Made by a program: the position numbers and the translations under genes. A stretch of DNA of 37,388 nt from VAZQ01 sp040510815 (GTDB taxonomy: Bacteria > Pseudomonadota > Alphaproteobacteria > Rhizobiales > Xanthobacteraceae): NCBI GenBank assembly GCA_040510815.1, contig JBEVIH010000262.1, positions 1-37,388 on the forward strand, read 5' to 3'. The notes under the pieces were generated by a model that made no database searches, had not been told where the DNA came from, and was given only the letters and a program-made list of their open reading frames with translations. Below are positions 24,164-31,911 of this stretch, one piece after another (position 1 is the first letter of the stretch; each line of letters begins with the position of its first letter).

Positions 24164-25132
24164 TCACTCAGCCTTGATGCCGCCCTCCTTCACGACCCGT
24201 CCCCATTTGGTCATTTCCTTCTCCATGAAGGCCCCGAATTCAGCCGGGCTGGTGCGCACGATCTCGGCGCCCTCGGACGCGAACTGCTTCTGGACCTCCG
24301 CCGAGTTCTGCACTTCCTGCACGGCCTTGTGCAGGTGCTCGATGATCGGCGCGGGCGTGCCGGCCGGCGCCACCAGGCCCCACCAATTGACCGCCTCGTA
24401 GGTGGGCACACCGGCTTCCGCGACCGTCGGGACCTCGGGCAGGACCGCGTTGCGCTTGCTGCCGCCGGTGCCGAGCGCCTTGAGCTTGCCCGAGCGGATG
24501 TGCGGCGTGGTCTGCACCAGCGAGCTGAACAAGAGCTTGGTGTGGCCGCCGACCACGTCGATCATCGCGGGCCCGCCGCCCTTGAACGGCACGTGCAGCA
24601 TGTTGACGCCGGCCTCGAGCTTGAACAGCTCGCCGCCCAGGTGCTGGAAGCTGCCGACGCCGGCCGAGGCATATTGCAGTTCGCCGGGCTTCTGCTTGGC
24701 GAGCGCGACCAGATCCTTGATCGAATTCACCGGCAGGCTGGGATGGACCGCGACCACGTTGGGACCGCTGGCGAGAACCGAGATCGGGGTGAAAGCCTTC
24801 AGCGGATCGTAGGGCAGCTTGTAGAGCCAGGGATTGACCGCATGCGCCATCGATATGATCAGGATGGTGTAGCCGTCCTTCGGCGCGCTCGCGGCGAGCT
24901 CGGTGCCGACCACGCCGCCGGCGCCGGCGCGGTTGTCCACCACCACCTGCTTGCCCAGGCGTTCGCTCAGCTGCGTGCCGATCATGCGCCCGACCACGTC
25001 GTTGCTGCCGCCCGGCGGGAACGGGATGATCAGCCGCACCGGCTTGTTGGGGTAATCCTGGGCGGCGGCCGCCGTGGTGAGCGCCAGCAGCAGGCCGGCG
25101 GCTTTGAGCAGGGTCGAGCGCAATTTCGGCAT
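24164..25132 (-). CDS. TctC/Bug binding protein, tandem paralogue 1
   Basis: A 322-residue periplasmic receptor and the first of the three in transcription order. Signal peptide MPKLRSTLLKAAGLLLALTTAAAA-QD; ligand loops PFPPGGSND and AGVGSFQHLGGEL. It departs from its sisters in the stretch after GGHTK (LLFSSLVQTTPH rather than FATTIT..PH) and in NWWGLVAPAGTP, so it may bind another carboxylate. The tail is MTKWGRVVKEGGIKAE. The start is ATG 25132 with GAGGAA upstream. It is separated by 213 bases from the dehydrogenase gene, room for a promoter. Confidence 0.93.
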   Translation of the reverse strand: MPKLRSTLLKAAGLLLALTTAAAAQDYPNKPVRLIIPFPPGGSNDVVGRMIGTQLSERLGKQVVVDNRAGAGGVVGTELAASAPKDGYTILIISMAHAVNPWLYKLPYDPLKAFTPISVLASGPNVVAVHPSLPVNSIKDLVALAKQKPGELQYASAGVGSFQHLGGELFKLEAGVNMLHVPFKGGGPAMIDVVGGHTKLLFSSLVQTTPHIRSGKLKALGTGGSKRNAVLPEVPTVAEAGVPTYEAVNWWGLVAPAGTPAPIIEHLHKAVQEVQNSAEVQKQFASEGAEIVRTSPAEFGAFMEKEMTKWGRVVKEGGIKAE

Positions 25133-25345
25133 GCTTATTCCTCTTCCTCCCGGCCGCATCGGACCGTCAAACTTGCAGGACGTCATTGGTTCCAGGTCGT
25201 CGCCGGACCAGGCCGTCAGCGTCGCCTCCCGCTGGTCAACATACTCGGTCCGACCGTGCTTGCACCACCGGCATATCACGGCCCGGATCGCGATGTGGCT
25301 CGGCCGCCTGCGCCACAATGTCCATGCCTGCCGGTTGCGGCTGGT

Positions 25346-26443
25346 TCAGGAACCGAGTGGGATCTCGGACACGGCGAGCGGCGCGACGCCAGCCTTGGCG
25401 GCTTCCTGCTGCAGCGCGGCGACCTCGACGGCGCTGTAGGGGATGCCGGTCCGGCGGCGGGTTTCCTCGGTGCGGCGCTCCGGATCGCCGGGGATGAGAA
25501 CCTCGTTGGAGTCGGCCGCGGTCGGACACGCGCGCACCCGCTCGATCAGCGTGTCCATGCGGGTGCGATAGTCGTCCGCGCCCACGAACAGGTCCGGTTT
25601 CATCGCCAGGAAGAAGTGGCCCACATCCTGCGGCCGGTCGAAGACCTTGTATTGGTCGCCGACGTCGCCGCCATAGGCGGCGCCGGAGATCACGCCGCCG
25701 AAGATCTCCATCAGCATGGCGAGGCCCGACCCTTTGTAGGTGCCGATCGGCAGCACCACTCCGCCGAGCGCCGCCTTGGGGTCAGTGGTCGGCCTGCCCT
25801 CGCCGTCGAGCGCATAGCCGAGCGGGATCTTCTCCCCTCGCCGCTCGGCGCGGCGGATTTTTCCGCGCGCTGCCACCGCCGGCGACATGTCGAGCAGGAA
25901 CGGCGGATGCTCACCGGCCGGCGCGCCGGCCGCGAACGGATTGGTGCCCAACAGCGCGGCCCGCCCGCCCCACGGCGGCATCGCCGGTGACGCGTTGCTG
26001 AACACGAACGCGATGAACCCGGCGTCGAGCGCCTGGAGCACATAGGAGGCCGCCATGCCGAAATGCGTGCTGCGGCGCACCGAGACGATGCCGATGCCGA
26101 AGTCGCGCGCCATGTCGATCGCCTCGCGCATCGCGCGGGTGCCGATCACGAAGCCGAAACCGTCCTTGCCGTCGAGCGAAGCGGCGACCGGCGTCACCCG
26201 CCGCGGCTCGAGCGCCGGGCGCGGATTGATCAGGCCACGCCGCAGCCGGTCGAGATAGATCGGCAACCGGCACAGCCCGTGGGTATCGACCCCGCGCAAA
26301 TCCGCGCTCACCAGGCAGCCGGCGACGATCGCCGCATCCTCGCTGGTGAGCCCGTGCGCGATCAGCAGGCGTCGGGCGAAGGCGTCGGCCGCGTCTACGG
26401 CGGCATAGACGCGCTCGGTCTTGACCGGTTGCGGCGCCGACAT
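25346..26443 (-). CDS. Malate/L-lactate dehydrogenase family (Ldh_2) oxidoreductase
   Basis: A 365-residue NAD(P)-dependent enzyme of the Ldh_2/MDH2 group, which oxidises or reduces 2-hydroxy/2-keto acids (malate, lactate, ureidoglycolate, 2,3-diketo-gulonate, delta-piperideine-carboxylate). Landmarks in order: DLRGVDTHGLCRLPIYLDRLR (catalytic His region, residues 48-68), SVRRSTHFGMAASYVL, FVFSNASPAMPPWGG, DMSPAVAARGKI (nucleotide region) and GTYKGSGLAMLMEIFGG. The specific substrate cannot be read. Its ATG shares one base with the stop of the aldolase upstream (TGATG), so the two are translationally coupled. AGGAGAT lies inside the aldolase gene's end. Confidence 0.92.
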   Translation of the reverse strand: MSAPQPVKTERVYAAVDAADAFARRLLIAHGLTSEDAAIVAGCLVSADLRGVDTHGLCRLPIYLDRLRRGLINPRPALEPRRVTPVAASLDGKDGFGFVIGTRAMREAIDMARDFGIGIVSVRRSTHFGMAASYVLQALDAGFIAFVFSNASPAMPPWGGRAALLGTNPFAAGAPAGEHPPFLLDMSPAVAARGKIRRAERRGEKIPLGYALDGEGRPTTDPKAALGGVVLPIGTYKGSGLAMLMEIFGGVISGAAYGGDVGDQYKVFDRPQDVGHFFLAMKPDLFVGADDYRTRMDTLIERVRACPTAADSNEVLIPGDPERRTEETRRRTGIPYSAVEVAALQQEAAKAGVAPLAVSEIPLGS

Positions 26444-27240
26444 CAGAGCTTGATCTCCTGCACCGCTTTCGCCCGCGCGGTGCAGGCGGCGAGCAGAAAC
26501 GCGAGGTCGGTGCCGGTCGAGACATAGCGGGCGCCCATGCGGACGAATTCCGCCGCCAAGTCCGGGCGCGTCGCCAGCCCGCCGACGCCGCAATGCTTGC
26601 CGCGCTTGCGGCAGGCGGCGATGACGCCGGCATAAACCTCGCGCACGCGCGGATGGTCGTATTGCCCAGTCAGCCCCCAATCCGACAGCAGATCGTTGAG
26701 CCCGATCAGCACCATGTCGACGCCATCGACCGCGACGATCTCATCGGTCCGCTCGAGCGCCGCCGCGCTCTCGAACTGGACGATGACCATGGTGGCGTCG
26801 TTGAGCGCCGCGTTGGCCTCGGCCGCCGGAAACGAGCGGAAGTGCAGATGCGGCAGGCCGCCCGCGTTCGACCGTTCGCCGAGCGGGGCGAATTTGGCCG
26901 CCTTCACCACCCCCCTCGCCTCCTCCGCCGAGCGAATGTGCGGCGCGATCACGCCGAGCGCGCCGCCATCGAGCACGCGCGAGATGTAGTCCGAGGTATT
27001 GGCCGGGACGCGCACGAACGGCGCGATCCCGACTTCGAGCGCGGCCACGCAGATCTGCGCGGTGGTCTCGAGCGAGAAGCTCGAATGCTCGACATCGACG
27101 TAGAGGGTGTCGAAGCCGGCGGTGCGGGCGATGCGGGCGATCTCGATATTGCGCACGAGCCGCACCGTCATCGAGGCGACCACCTCGTCCCGCTTGAGCT
27201 TCTCCTTGACGTTGTTGCGCAGGATATCGCTGATTTGCAC
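26443..27240 (-). CDS. HpcH/HpaI class II aldolase family protein
   Basis: A 265-residue enzyme of the HpcH/HpaI aldolase/citrate-lyase family, a divalent-metal pyruvate aldolase that splits 4-hydroxy-2-keto acids into pyruvate and an aldehyde. Visible landmarks: YVDVEHSS with catalytic His52, VRVP (Arg77), GVIAPHIRS, the metal ligand Glu157 in VQFES, and IGLNDLLSDWG. The start is GTG 27240, supported by AGGGAGG upstream and by protein-like sequence beginning there; the frame remains open to 28113 but overlaps another gene. It is the first gene of the run leading to the dehydrogenase and the TctC trio, so it likely acts on what those import (inference). Confidence 0.92.
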   Translation of the reverse strand: MQISDILRNNVKEKLKRDEVVASMTVRLVRNIEIARIARTAGFDTLYVDVEHSSFSLETTAQICVAALEVGIAPFVRVPANTSDYISRVLDGGALGVIAPHIRSAEEARGVVKAAKFAPLGERSNAGGLPHLHFRSFPAAEANAALNDATMVIVQFESAAALERTDEIVAVDGVDMVLIGLNDLLSDWGLTGQYDHPRVREVYAGVIAACRKRGKHCGVGGLATRPDLAAEFVRMGARYVSTGTDLAFLLAACTARAKAVQEIKL

Positions 27241-27527
27241 CGAGCCCTCCCTTGGCCTGCCCGCCTGAGCCGACGTTATTGTATCGCCCCGGCGGCGCGG
27301 CCGTCCCGCATTTCGTTTCGACCCATGCGGGCCACAAGCGGCCAATTGTCCTTGCGCCGTTAGCAAATCACTAGCGCTGCTGCGCGCTTCGGGTTTCGCC
27401 GAGGCGAGTGGGCAGTTCGCCGCCTGCCGGCAGGAGGCGGTGCGGCTGCAGAGCGCAACGACCGGATCGGGAAGATGATCTTGCGGCCGCGGTCGCCTAT
27501 GGCGCGGGCGAGGCGCGCTCGATCGAG
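27241..27527. other. Intergenic region with degenerate palindrome
   Basis: These 287 bases upstream of the aldolase gene must contain its promoter. They also carry an inverted repeat, cccgcat (27305-27311) with atgcggg (27325-27331), a relative of the elements at 1537 and 3274 but with a different loop, and a near-perfect GC palindrome around cgcctgccggcaggaggcg (27420-27440). No convincing gene is seen on either strand. Confidence 0.4.
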
Positions 27528-28271
27528 CTATTCGCGCAAGACCGTTTCCTTGAGCGCCGAATTGGGAAACGGCAGCGCCGCAGCCTCCAGGCCATCGGCC
27601 GCCGAATAGGCCTGCACCGTGACGGCGTTGAGGCGCTCCTCCACCGTGCGGCGCAACGCTTCGAGCGTAGCGTCGTCGGCGTCGCGCGGCACGTGGATCG
27701 GCTCGCCGCGCGCCATGACCATGCGGCCGAACGGCAGGCTGATCGGCGTGCGATCCCAGTTCGACAAGCGTCGCCGCCGGCTGGTCGCCATCGCCACCGG
27801 GACGATCGGACGGCCGGAGTGCTTCGCCAAGGTCACGATTCCGAGCCCGGCAACGCGGGCGATCTTCGGCACGTCGGCGGTCATCACCACGCTTTCGCCG
27901 TGCTTGAGCAGCCGCAACATCGCCGTGAAGGCGCGCAGCGCCTTCTTGCGCACGAATTCCGGACCATGGTCGCCGGAGCCGCGGATGAACTTGAGGCCGA
28001 AGCGCTGCCCGGCGCGCACCAGGATCTCGCCGTCGCGATGAATGGTGACCAGGATGTTCAGCCTGTCCTTGCGCCAGCCGAAGAACGGCATCAGGAAATG
28101 CTCGCCGTGCCACAGCGCGATGATCACCGGCTGTTTCTCGAAGGGTTCGAAGAACGACCCGTCCGGGATGCGCCGGATGCGGTTGGTCCAGCCGATCAGC
28201 CGGTAATGGCTGAACAACAGATATCCGCTGATCGCGAGCGCGACCTCGGAAAACGAGAACCGCTTAAACAT
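27528..28271 (-). CDS. DUF374 lysophospholipid acyltransferase-like protein
   Basis: A 247-residue protein of the DUF374 branch of the glycerolphosphate/lipid acyltransferase superfamily, close to LpxL-like enzymes. It has ALWHGEHFLMPFFGW (conserved WH...P block, residues ~53-67) and VTIHRDGEIL (H-x-DGE block, residues ~76-85), then RGSGDHGP and ADVPKIARVAGLGIVTLAKHSGRPIVPVAMAT. It probably transfers an acyl chain to a lipid at the inner membrane. The start at ATG 28271 has a poorly spaced GAGGG site; the true start could be slightly further in. No neighbour is functionally linked in an obvious way. Confidence 0.82.
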   Translation of the reverse strand: MFKRFSFSEVALAISGYLLFSHYRLIGWTNRIRRIPDGSFFEPFEKQPVIIALWHGEHFLMPFFGWRKDRLNILVTIHRDGEILVRAGQRFGLKFIRGSGDHGPEFVRKKALRAFTAMLRLLKHGESVVMTADVPKIARVAGLGIVTLAKHSGRPIVPVAMATSRRRRLSNWDRTPISLPFGRMVMARGEPIHVPRDADDATLEALRRTVEERLNAVTVQAYSAADGLEAAALPFPNSALKETVLRE

Positions 28272-28443
28272 CCCTCACGCGCTCGCGCTTCTGGCCCTTT
28301 AGATCGTCGCGTATCACGTCACCTTGCCCGACCCAGGCGCCCCCTGAATCACCTCTACCTAGCTCATCCGCTTCGTCCGCGGCAAGACGAGCAGGTACGC
28401 CGATACGCGAACCAGATTGGGCGACTTCCCGCACCATCCTTCG

Positions 28444-29574
28444 TCAGTAGCGATACTCCTCGATCTTGAGCAGCGGGAAAGCGCTCAGGACATGCGGCAA
28501 ATTGGTCGGAATGGCGGCGTGCAGGTAGGAGCGGTCGAGATCGGCGAAGCTCGCGGCGCCGAGCAGGCCGAGGCAGCGCTGCACCTCGTCCTCGAGCAAT
28601 TCGAGCAGCCGCACCACGCCGGCCTGGCCGCCGGCCGCCAGCGCAAAGCACTGCATGCGTCCGATGCCGACCAGATTCGCCCCGGCCGCGATCGCCTTGA
28701 CGATATCGGAGCCGCGGCAGATCGACCCGTCGATCAGGATCTTGGCGCGGCCGGCGACCGCGTCCACCACCTCCGGCAGCACGTCCATGGAACCGCGGCC
28801 GTGATCGAGCTGGCGGCCGCCGTGGTTCGACACGTAGATCCACTCGACGCCGTGGTCGAGTGCGATCTTGGCGTCCTCGGCGGTGGCGATGCCCTTGATG
28901 GCGAGCGGAATCTTGAACCGCTGCTTGATGCGCTTGACGGTCCGCCAGTCGAGCGCCGCCTGGAAGGCGCGGCCCTGGACGCGCCGCCGTCCGGCGGTCA
29001 CGAACCGCTTGGCGATGTCGCGCTCGCGCCGGCTGTAATGGGCTGTATCAACGGTCAGGCAGAACGCCGAATAGCCGTGCGCAATGGCGCGCTCGACATG
29101 ATCGTCGACCCAGGCCTCGTCGCCTCGCACATAGAGCTGGAACAGCCGCAACGCGTCGGGCGCCGCCGCCGCCAGCTCCTCGAGCCCGGGATCGCAGACC
29201 GAGCTGAGCATGTGGCCGGCGCCAAACTCCCCGACGGCGCGCACGACCGAGGTGGCGCCCAGCGGGTGAAAGCTCTCCAGCGAGCCGACCGGCGCCAGCA
29301 CGACCGGCAGGCGCAGCTTGCGCCCGAACTCACTGACCGAGGTGTCCACCTTGCTGACGTCGCGCAGCACCCGCGGCCGGAACGCGACCGTGTCGAACGC
29401 CATGCGGTTGCGCCGCAGCGTGGCCTCGCTTTCGGCTCCGCCGACGATGTAGTCCCAATCGTTCTGGTTCAGGTTCTGGCGCGCCTTGGCGACGATCTCA
29501 TGCAGATTGAGAAGATCGCTCGGCTGGGCGGGCGTGTCGTGGACGGATACTACCGCTGAGGTCCGTTCTTGCAT
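28444..29574 (-). CDS. FMN-dependent alpha-hydroxyacid dehydrogenase
   Basis: A 376-residue TIM-barrel flavoenzyme of the lactate/glycolate/mandelate oxidase family. It shows NLHEIVAKARQNL at the N-terminus, LAPVGSLESFHPLG, FQLYV (Tyr148), TVDTAHYSRRERD (Asp176), Lys227 in AIKGI, and the hallmark SNHGGRQLD with catalytic base His251 and substrate-binding Arg254; the phosphate-binding part reads DGSICRGSDIVKAIAAGA, where most members have DGGxRRGxD. It would oxidise a 2-hydroxyacid to a 2-keto acid. It is divergent from the isopropylmalate-dehydrogenase-like gene. The absence of a membrane segment suggests a soluble enzyme; oxidase or dehydrogenase cannot be told apart. Confidence 0.9.
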   Translation of the reverse strand: MQERTSAVVSVHDTPAQPSDLLNLHEIVAKARQNLNQNDWDYIVGGAESEATLRRNRMAFDTVAFRPRVLRDVSKVDTSVSEFGRKLRLPVVLAPVGSLESFHPLGATSVVRAVGEFGAGHMLSSVCDPGLEELAAAAPDALRLFQLYVRGDEAWVDDHVERAIAHGYSAFCLTVDTAHYSRRERDIAKRFVTAGRRRVQGRAFQAALDWRTVKRIKQRFKIPLAIKGIATAEDAKIALDHGVEWIYVSNHGGRQLDHGRGSMDVLPEVVDAVAGRAKILIDGSICRGSDIVKAIAAGANLVGIGRMQCFALAAGGQAGVVRLLELLEDEVQRCLGLLGAASFADLDRSYLHAAIPTNLPHVLSAFPLLKIEEYRY

Positions 29575-29698
29575 GGAAAAGCCAATCGGGTGATGGGAGG
29601 GAGTTCTACAGGCCGGTCATGATGCTCATCCCAGCGATCGGTCGTCAACCAGTTGCGGACTTGTTAGGTTCTACCGCCGCGCCGAGGGAGGTTCCGCA
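29575..29698. promoter_or_regulatory. Divergent promoter region of two hydroxyacid genes
   Basis: These 124 bases separate the divergent starts of the FMN hydroxyacid dehydrogenase and the isopropylmalate/tartrate-type dehydrogenase. Both promoters must lie here. A short palindrome, caaccagttg (29646-29655), is a possible operator half or site. No sigma-70 boxes are clear enough to place. Confidence 0.3.
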
Positions 29699-30778
29699 GT
29701 GAATGTCCGCATCGTGGTCATGGAGGGTGACGGCATCGGGCCGGAAATCACGGCCGCGACGCTCGCCGTGCTGCGGGCAGTCGACCATGCTTTCGGCTTA
29801 CGACTTTCCTTCACTCCCGTCACCATCGGTCTCGCCGCCCTGCGCGCGCACGGCACCACCCTGCCCGACGCGGCGGTCGAGGCCGCCAAGGCCGCCGACG
29901 GCGTGATCCTCGGGCCGGTCTCGCACAACGACTATCCGCCGGTCGCGCAAGGCGGCCTCAACCCGTCGGGCGAGTTGCGCAAGCGGCTCGATCTCTTCGC
30001 CAATATCCGGCCGGCGCGCAGCCGCGGCGGATTTCCGCCGCGCTGCGGCGCTCCGGTCGACCTCGTCATCGCGCGCGAGAACACCGAAGGCTTCTACGCC
30101 GACCGCTCGATGTTCGCCGGATCGGGCGAGTTCATGCCGACGCCCGACCTGGCGCTGGCGGTGCGCAAGATCAGCCGGGCCGGCTCGACCCGGATCGCGG
30201 AGGCGGCCTTCGCGCTGGCCATGGGCCGGCGCAAGAAAGTCACGGCAGTCCACAAAGCCAACGTGCTGCGGGTGTCGGACGGGCTGTTTCTCGAATGCGT
30301 GCGCGCGGTGGCGAGGCGCCATCCGGCGGTGCAATACGAGGAGCGGATCATGGACGCGATGGCGGCGCTGCTGGTGCGCGACGCCAGCGCCTTCGACGTG
30401 GTCGTCACCACCAACATGTTCGGCGATATTCTCTCTGACCTCGCCGCCGAGATCAGCGGCAGCCTCGGGCTTGCCGCCTCGCTCAACGCGGGCACCGAGC
30501 ACGCGGTCGCGCAGGCGCAGCACGGGTCGGCGCCCGATATCGCGGGACAGGACCGCGCCAATCCCGCCTCGCTGACCGGCTCGGCGGCGATGCTGCTCGG
30601 CTGGCTCGGCGAGCGGCGCAAGGACGAGCGCTTGACGCGGGCGGCGAGCGCCATCGAGGCCGCGCTCGACCGCGCGATCGCGGCGCCGGAATGGCGCACG
30701 CGCGACCTCGGCGGCCCGCTCGGCACCAAGGCGTTCGGCGAACGCGTCGCCGAGCTGGTGGGTGAGAACGCCAGGTAG
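29699..30778 (+). CDS. Isocitrate/isopropylmalate/tartrate dehydrogenase family
   Basis: A 359-residue NAD(P)-linked beta-decarboxylating dehydrogenase. Landmarks: EGDGIGPEI (residues 9-17), LNPSGELRKRLDLFANIRPAR with the substrate arginines, IARENTEGFYADRS (catalytic Tyr133), HKANVLRVSDGLF (Lys186), and DVVVTTNMFGDILSDLAAEISGSLGLAAS (metal aspartates, the DDBH signature). The substrate loop LNPSGELRK is neither the usual isopropylmalate form nor the isocitrate form, so a tartrate-like or other malate analogue is possible. Translation starts at GTG 29699, with GGGAGG 7 bases upstream. It fits the organic-acid theme of its neighbours. Confidence 0.9.
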   Translation: MNVRIVVMEGDGIGPEITAATLAVLRAVDHAFGLRLSFTPVTIGLAALRAHGTTLPDAAVEAAKAADGVILGPVSHNDYPPVAQGGLNPSGELRKRLDLFANIRPARSRGGFPPRCGAPVDLVIARENTEGFYADRSMFAGSGEFMPTPDLALAVRKISRAGSTRIAEAAFALAMGRRKKVTAVHKANVLRVSDGLFLECVRAVARRHPAVQYEERIMDAMAALLVRDASAFDVVVTTNMFGDILSDLAAEISGSLGLAASLNAGTEHAVAQAQHGSAPDIAGQDRANPASLTGSAAMLLGWLGERRKDERLTRAASAIEAALDRAIAAPEWRTRDLGGPLGTKAFGERVAELVGENAR

Positions 30779-30808
30779 CAGGTGCCCGGACAGCGCGAAC
30801 TCGCGCGG

Positions 30809-31909
30809 TTAGAGCACCGCGCCGGTCGCGTCATCGATCAAATGCATGTTGTCGAGACTGGCCGCGAGCCGCATGCGCACCCCTTCGCGCGCCCCGGCGT
30901 TGGGGCTCACCCGCGCGCACACGTCGATGCCTTTGATGCGGAAGAACACCAGGGTCTCCATGCCGAGCGGCTCAGTCACCTCGAGCACGGCATCGATATA
31001 ACCCAGATGCTTGTCGCCGTTCGGCTTGGCCTCGGTCAGGTGCTCCGGGCGCAGCCCGAAAGTGATGTCCTCGCGCCCGACATGCGGCTTGTAGCGCGCG
31101 GCGTGCCCCTCCGGCACCGGCAGCACGATGTCATCGCTCAGGCGCACCCGCAGCCCGCCGTCCGCCTCTTCCAGCCGGCAGGGGATGAAATTCATCGCCG
31201 GCGAGCCGATGAAGCCGGCGACGAAGCGCGTCCTGGGCGCGTGATAGAGATCGTTGGGGGCGCCGATCTGCTCGATCTTGCCGCGGTTCATCACCACCAC
31301 CCGGTCGGCGAGCGTCATCGCCTCGACCTGGTCGTGGGTGACGTAGACCGTGGTCGTGCGCACCTTCTGGTGCACGCGCTTGATCTCGGTGCGCATCTGC
31401 ACGCGCAGCTTGGCATCGAGATTGGAGAGCGGCTCGTCGAACAGGAACACCTTCGGATTGCGCACGATGGCGCGGCCCATGGCGACGCGCTGGCGCTGGC
31501 CGCCGGAGAGCTGGCGCGGCTTGCGATCGAGCAATTCGGTGATGTCGAGGATGCGCGCCGCCTCCTGCACCCGCCTGGCGATCTCGGCCTTCGGATAGTG
31601 CTTGAGGCGCAGCCCGAACGACATGTTCTCGTACACCGTCATGTGCGGGTAGAGCGCGTAGTTCTGGAACACCATCGCCATGTCGCGGTCCTTCGGCGGC
31701 ACGTCGTTGACCACCTCGCCGTCGACCGCGATCTCGCCGTCGCTGATCTCCTCGAGCCCGGCGATCATCCGCAAGGTCGTCGACTTGCCGCAGCCGGAGG
31801 GCCCGACCAGCACCACGAACTCCTTGTCGGCGATGTCGAGATCGATGCCGCGCACCGCCTCGGTATCGTCGAAGCGCTTGACCACCTTGCGCAACGAGAC
31901 CTGGGCCAT
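30809..31909 (-). CDS. ABC importer ATPase, MalK/UgpC-like
   Basis: A 366-residue cytoplasmic ATPase of the carbohydrate uptake-1 (CUT1) type. Walker A is GPSGCGKS (residues 36-43), Q-loop Gln82, signature LSGGQ (134-138), Walker B VFLFDEP (154-160), and the switch histidine lies in VTHDQ. The C-terminal 120 residues form the TOBE/OB-type regulatory domain (FGLRPEHL, then two beta modules) typical of MalK/UgpC. It drives import through the two permeases just upstream; only two bases separate it from the MalG-like stop. The end, DDATGAVL, is where CUT1 proteins commonly finish. Substrate is set by the binding protein at 33924. Confidence 0.95.
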   Translation of the reverse strand: MAQVSLRKVVKRFDDTEAVRGIDLDIADKEFVVLVGPSGCGKSTTLRMIAGLEEISDGEIAVDGEVVNDVPPKDRDMAMVFQNYALYPHMTVYENMSFGLRLKHYPKAEIARRVQEAARILDITELLDRKPRQLSGGQRQRVAMGRAIVRNPKVFLFDEPLSNLDAKLRVQMRTEIKRVHQKVRTTTVYVTHDQVEAMTLADRVVVMNRGKIEQIGAPNDLYHAPRTRFVAGFIGSPAMNFIPCRLEEADGGLRVRLSDDIVLPVPEGHAARYKPHVGREDITFGLRPEHLTEAKPNGDKHLGYIDAVLEVTEPLGMETLVFFRIKGIDVCARVSPNAGAREGVRMRLAASLDNMHLIDDATGAVL

Positions 31910-31911
31910 GG

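Noticed and set aside
23084..25990. Very long plus-strand open frame (968 codons) across the TctC trio
   Set aside because: It is exactly antisense to three well-supported paralogues, rich in Arg, Gly, Asp and His with no fold or motif, and repeats only because the opposite genes repeat. GC-rich codon bias keeps the antisense frame open.
27241..28113. N-terminal extension of the aldolase frame
   Set aside because: It overlaps the DUF374 gene in another frame and reads as Arg-rich noise; GTG 27240 with AGGGAGG gives a family-length protein.
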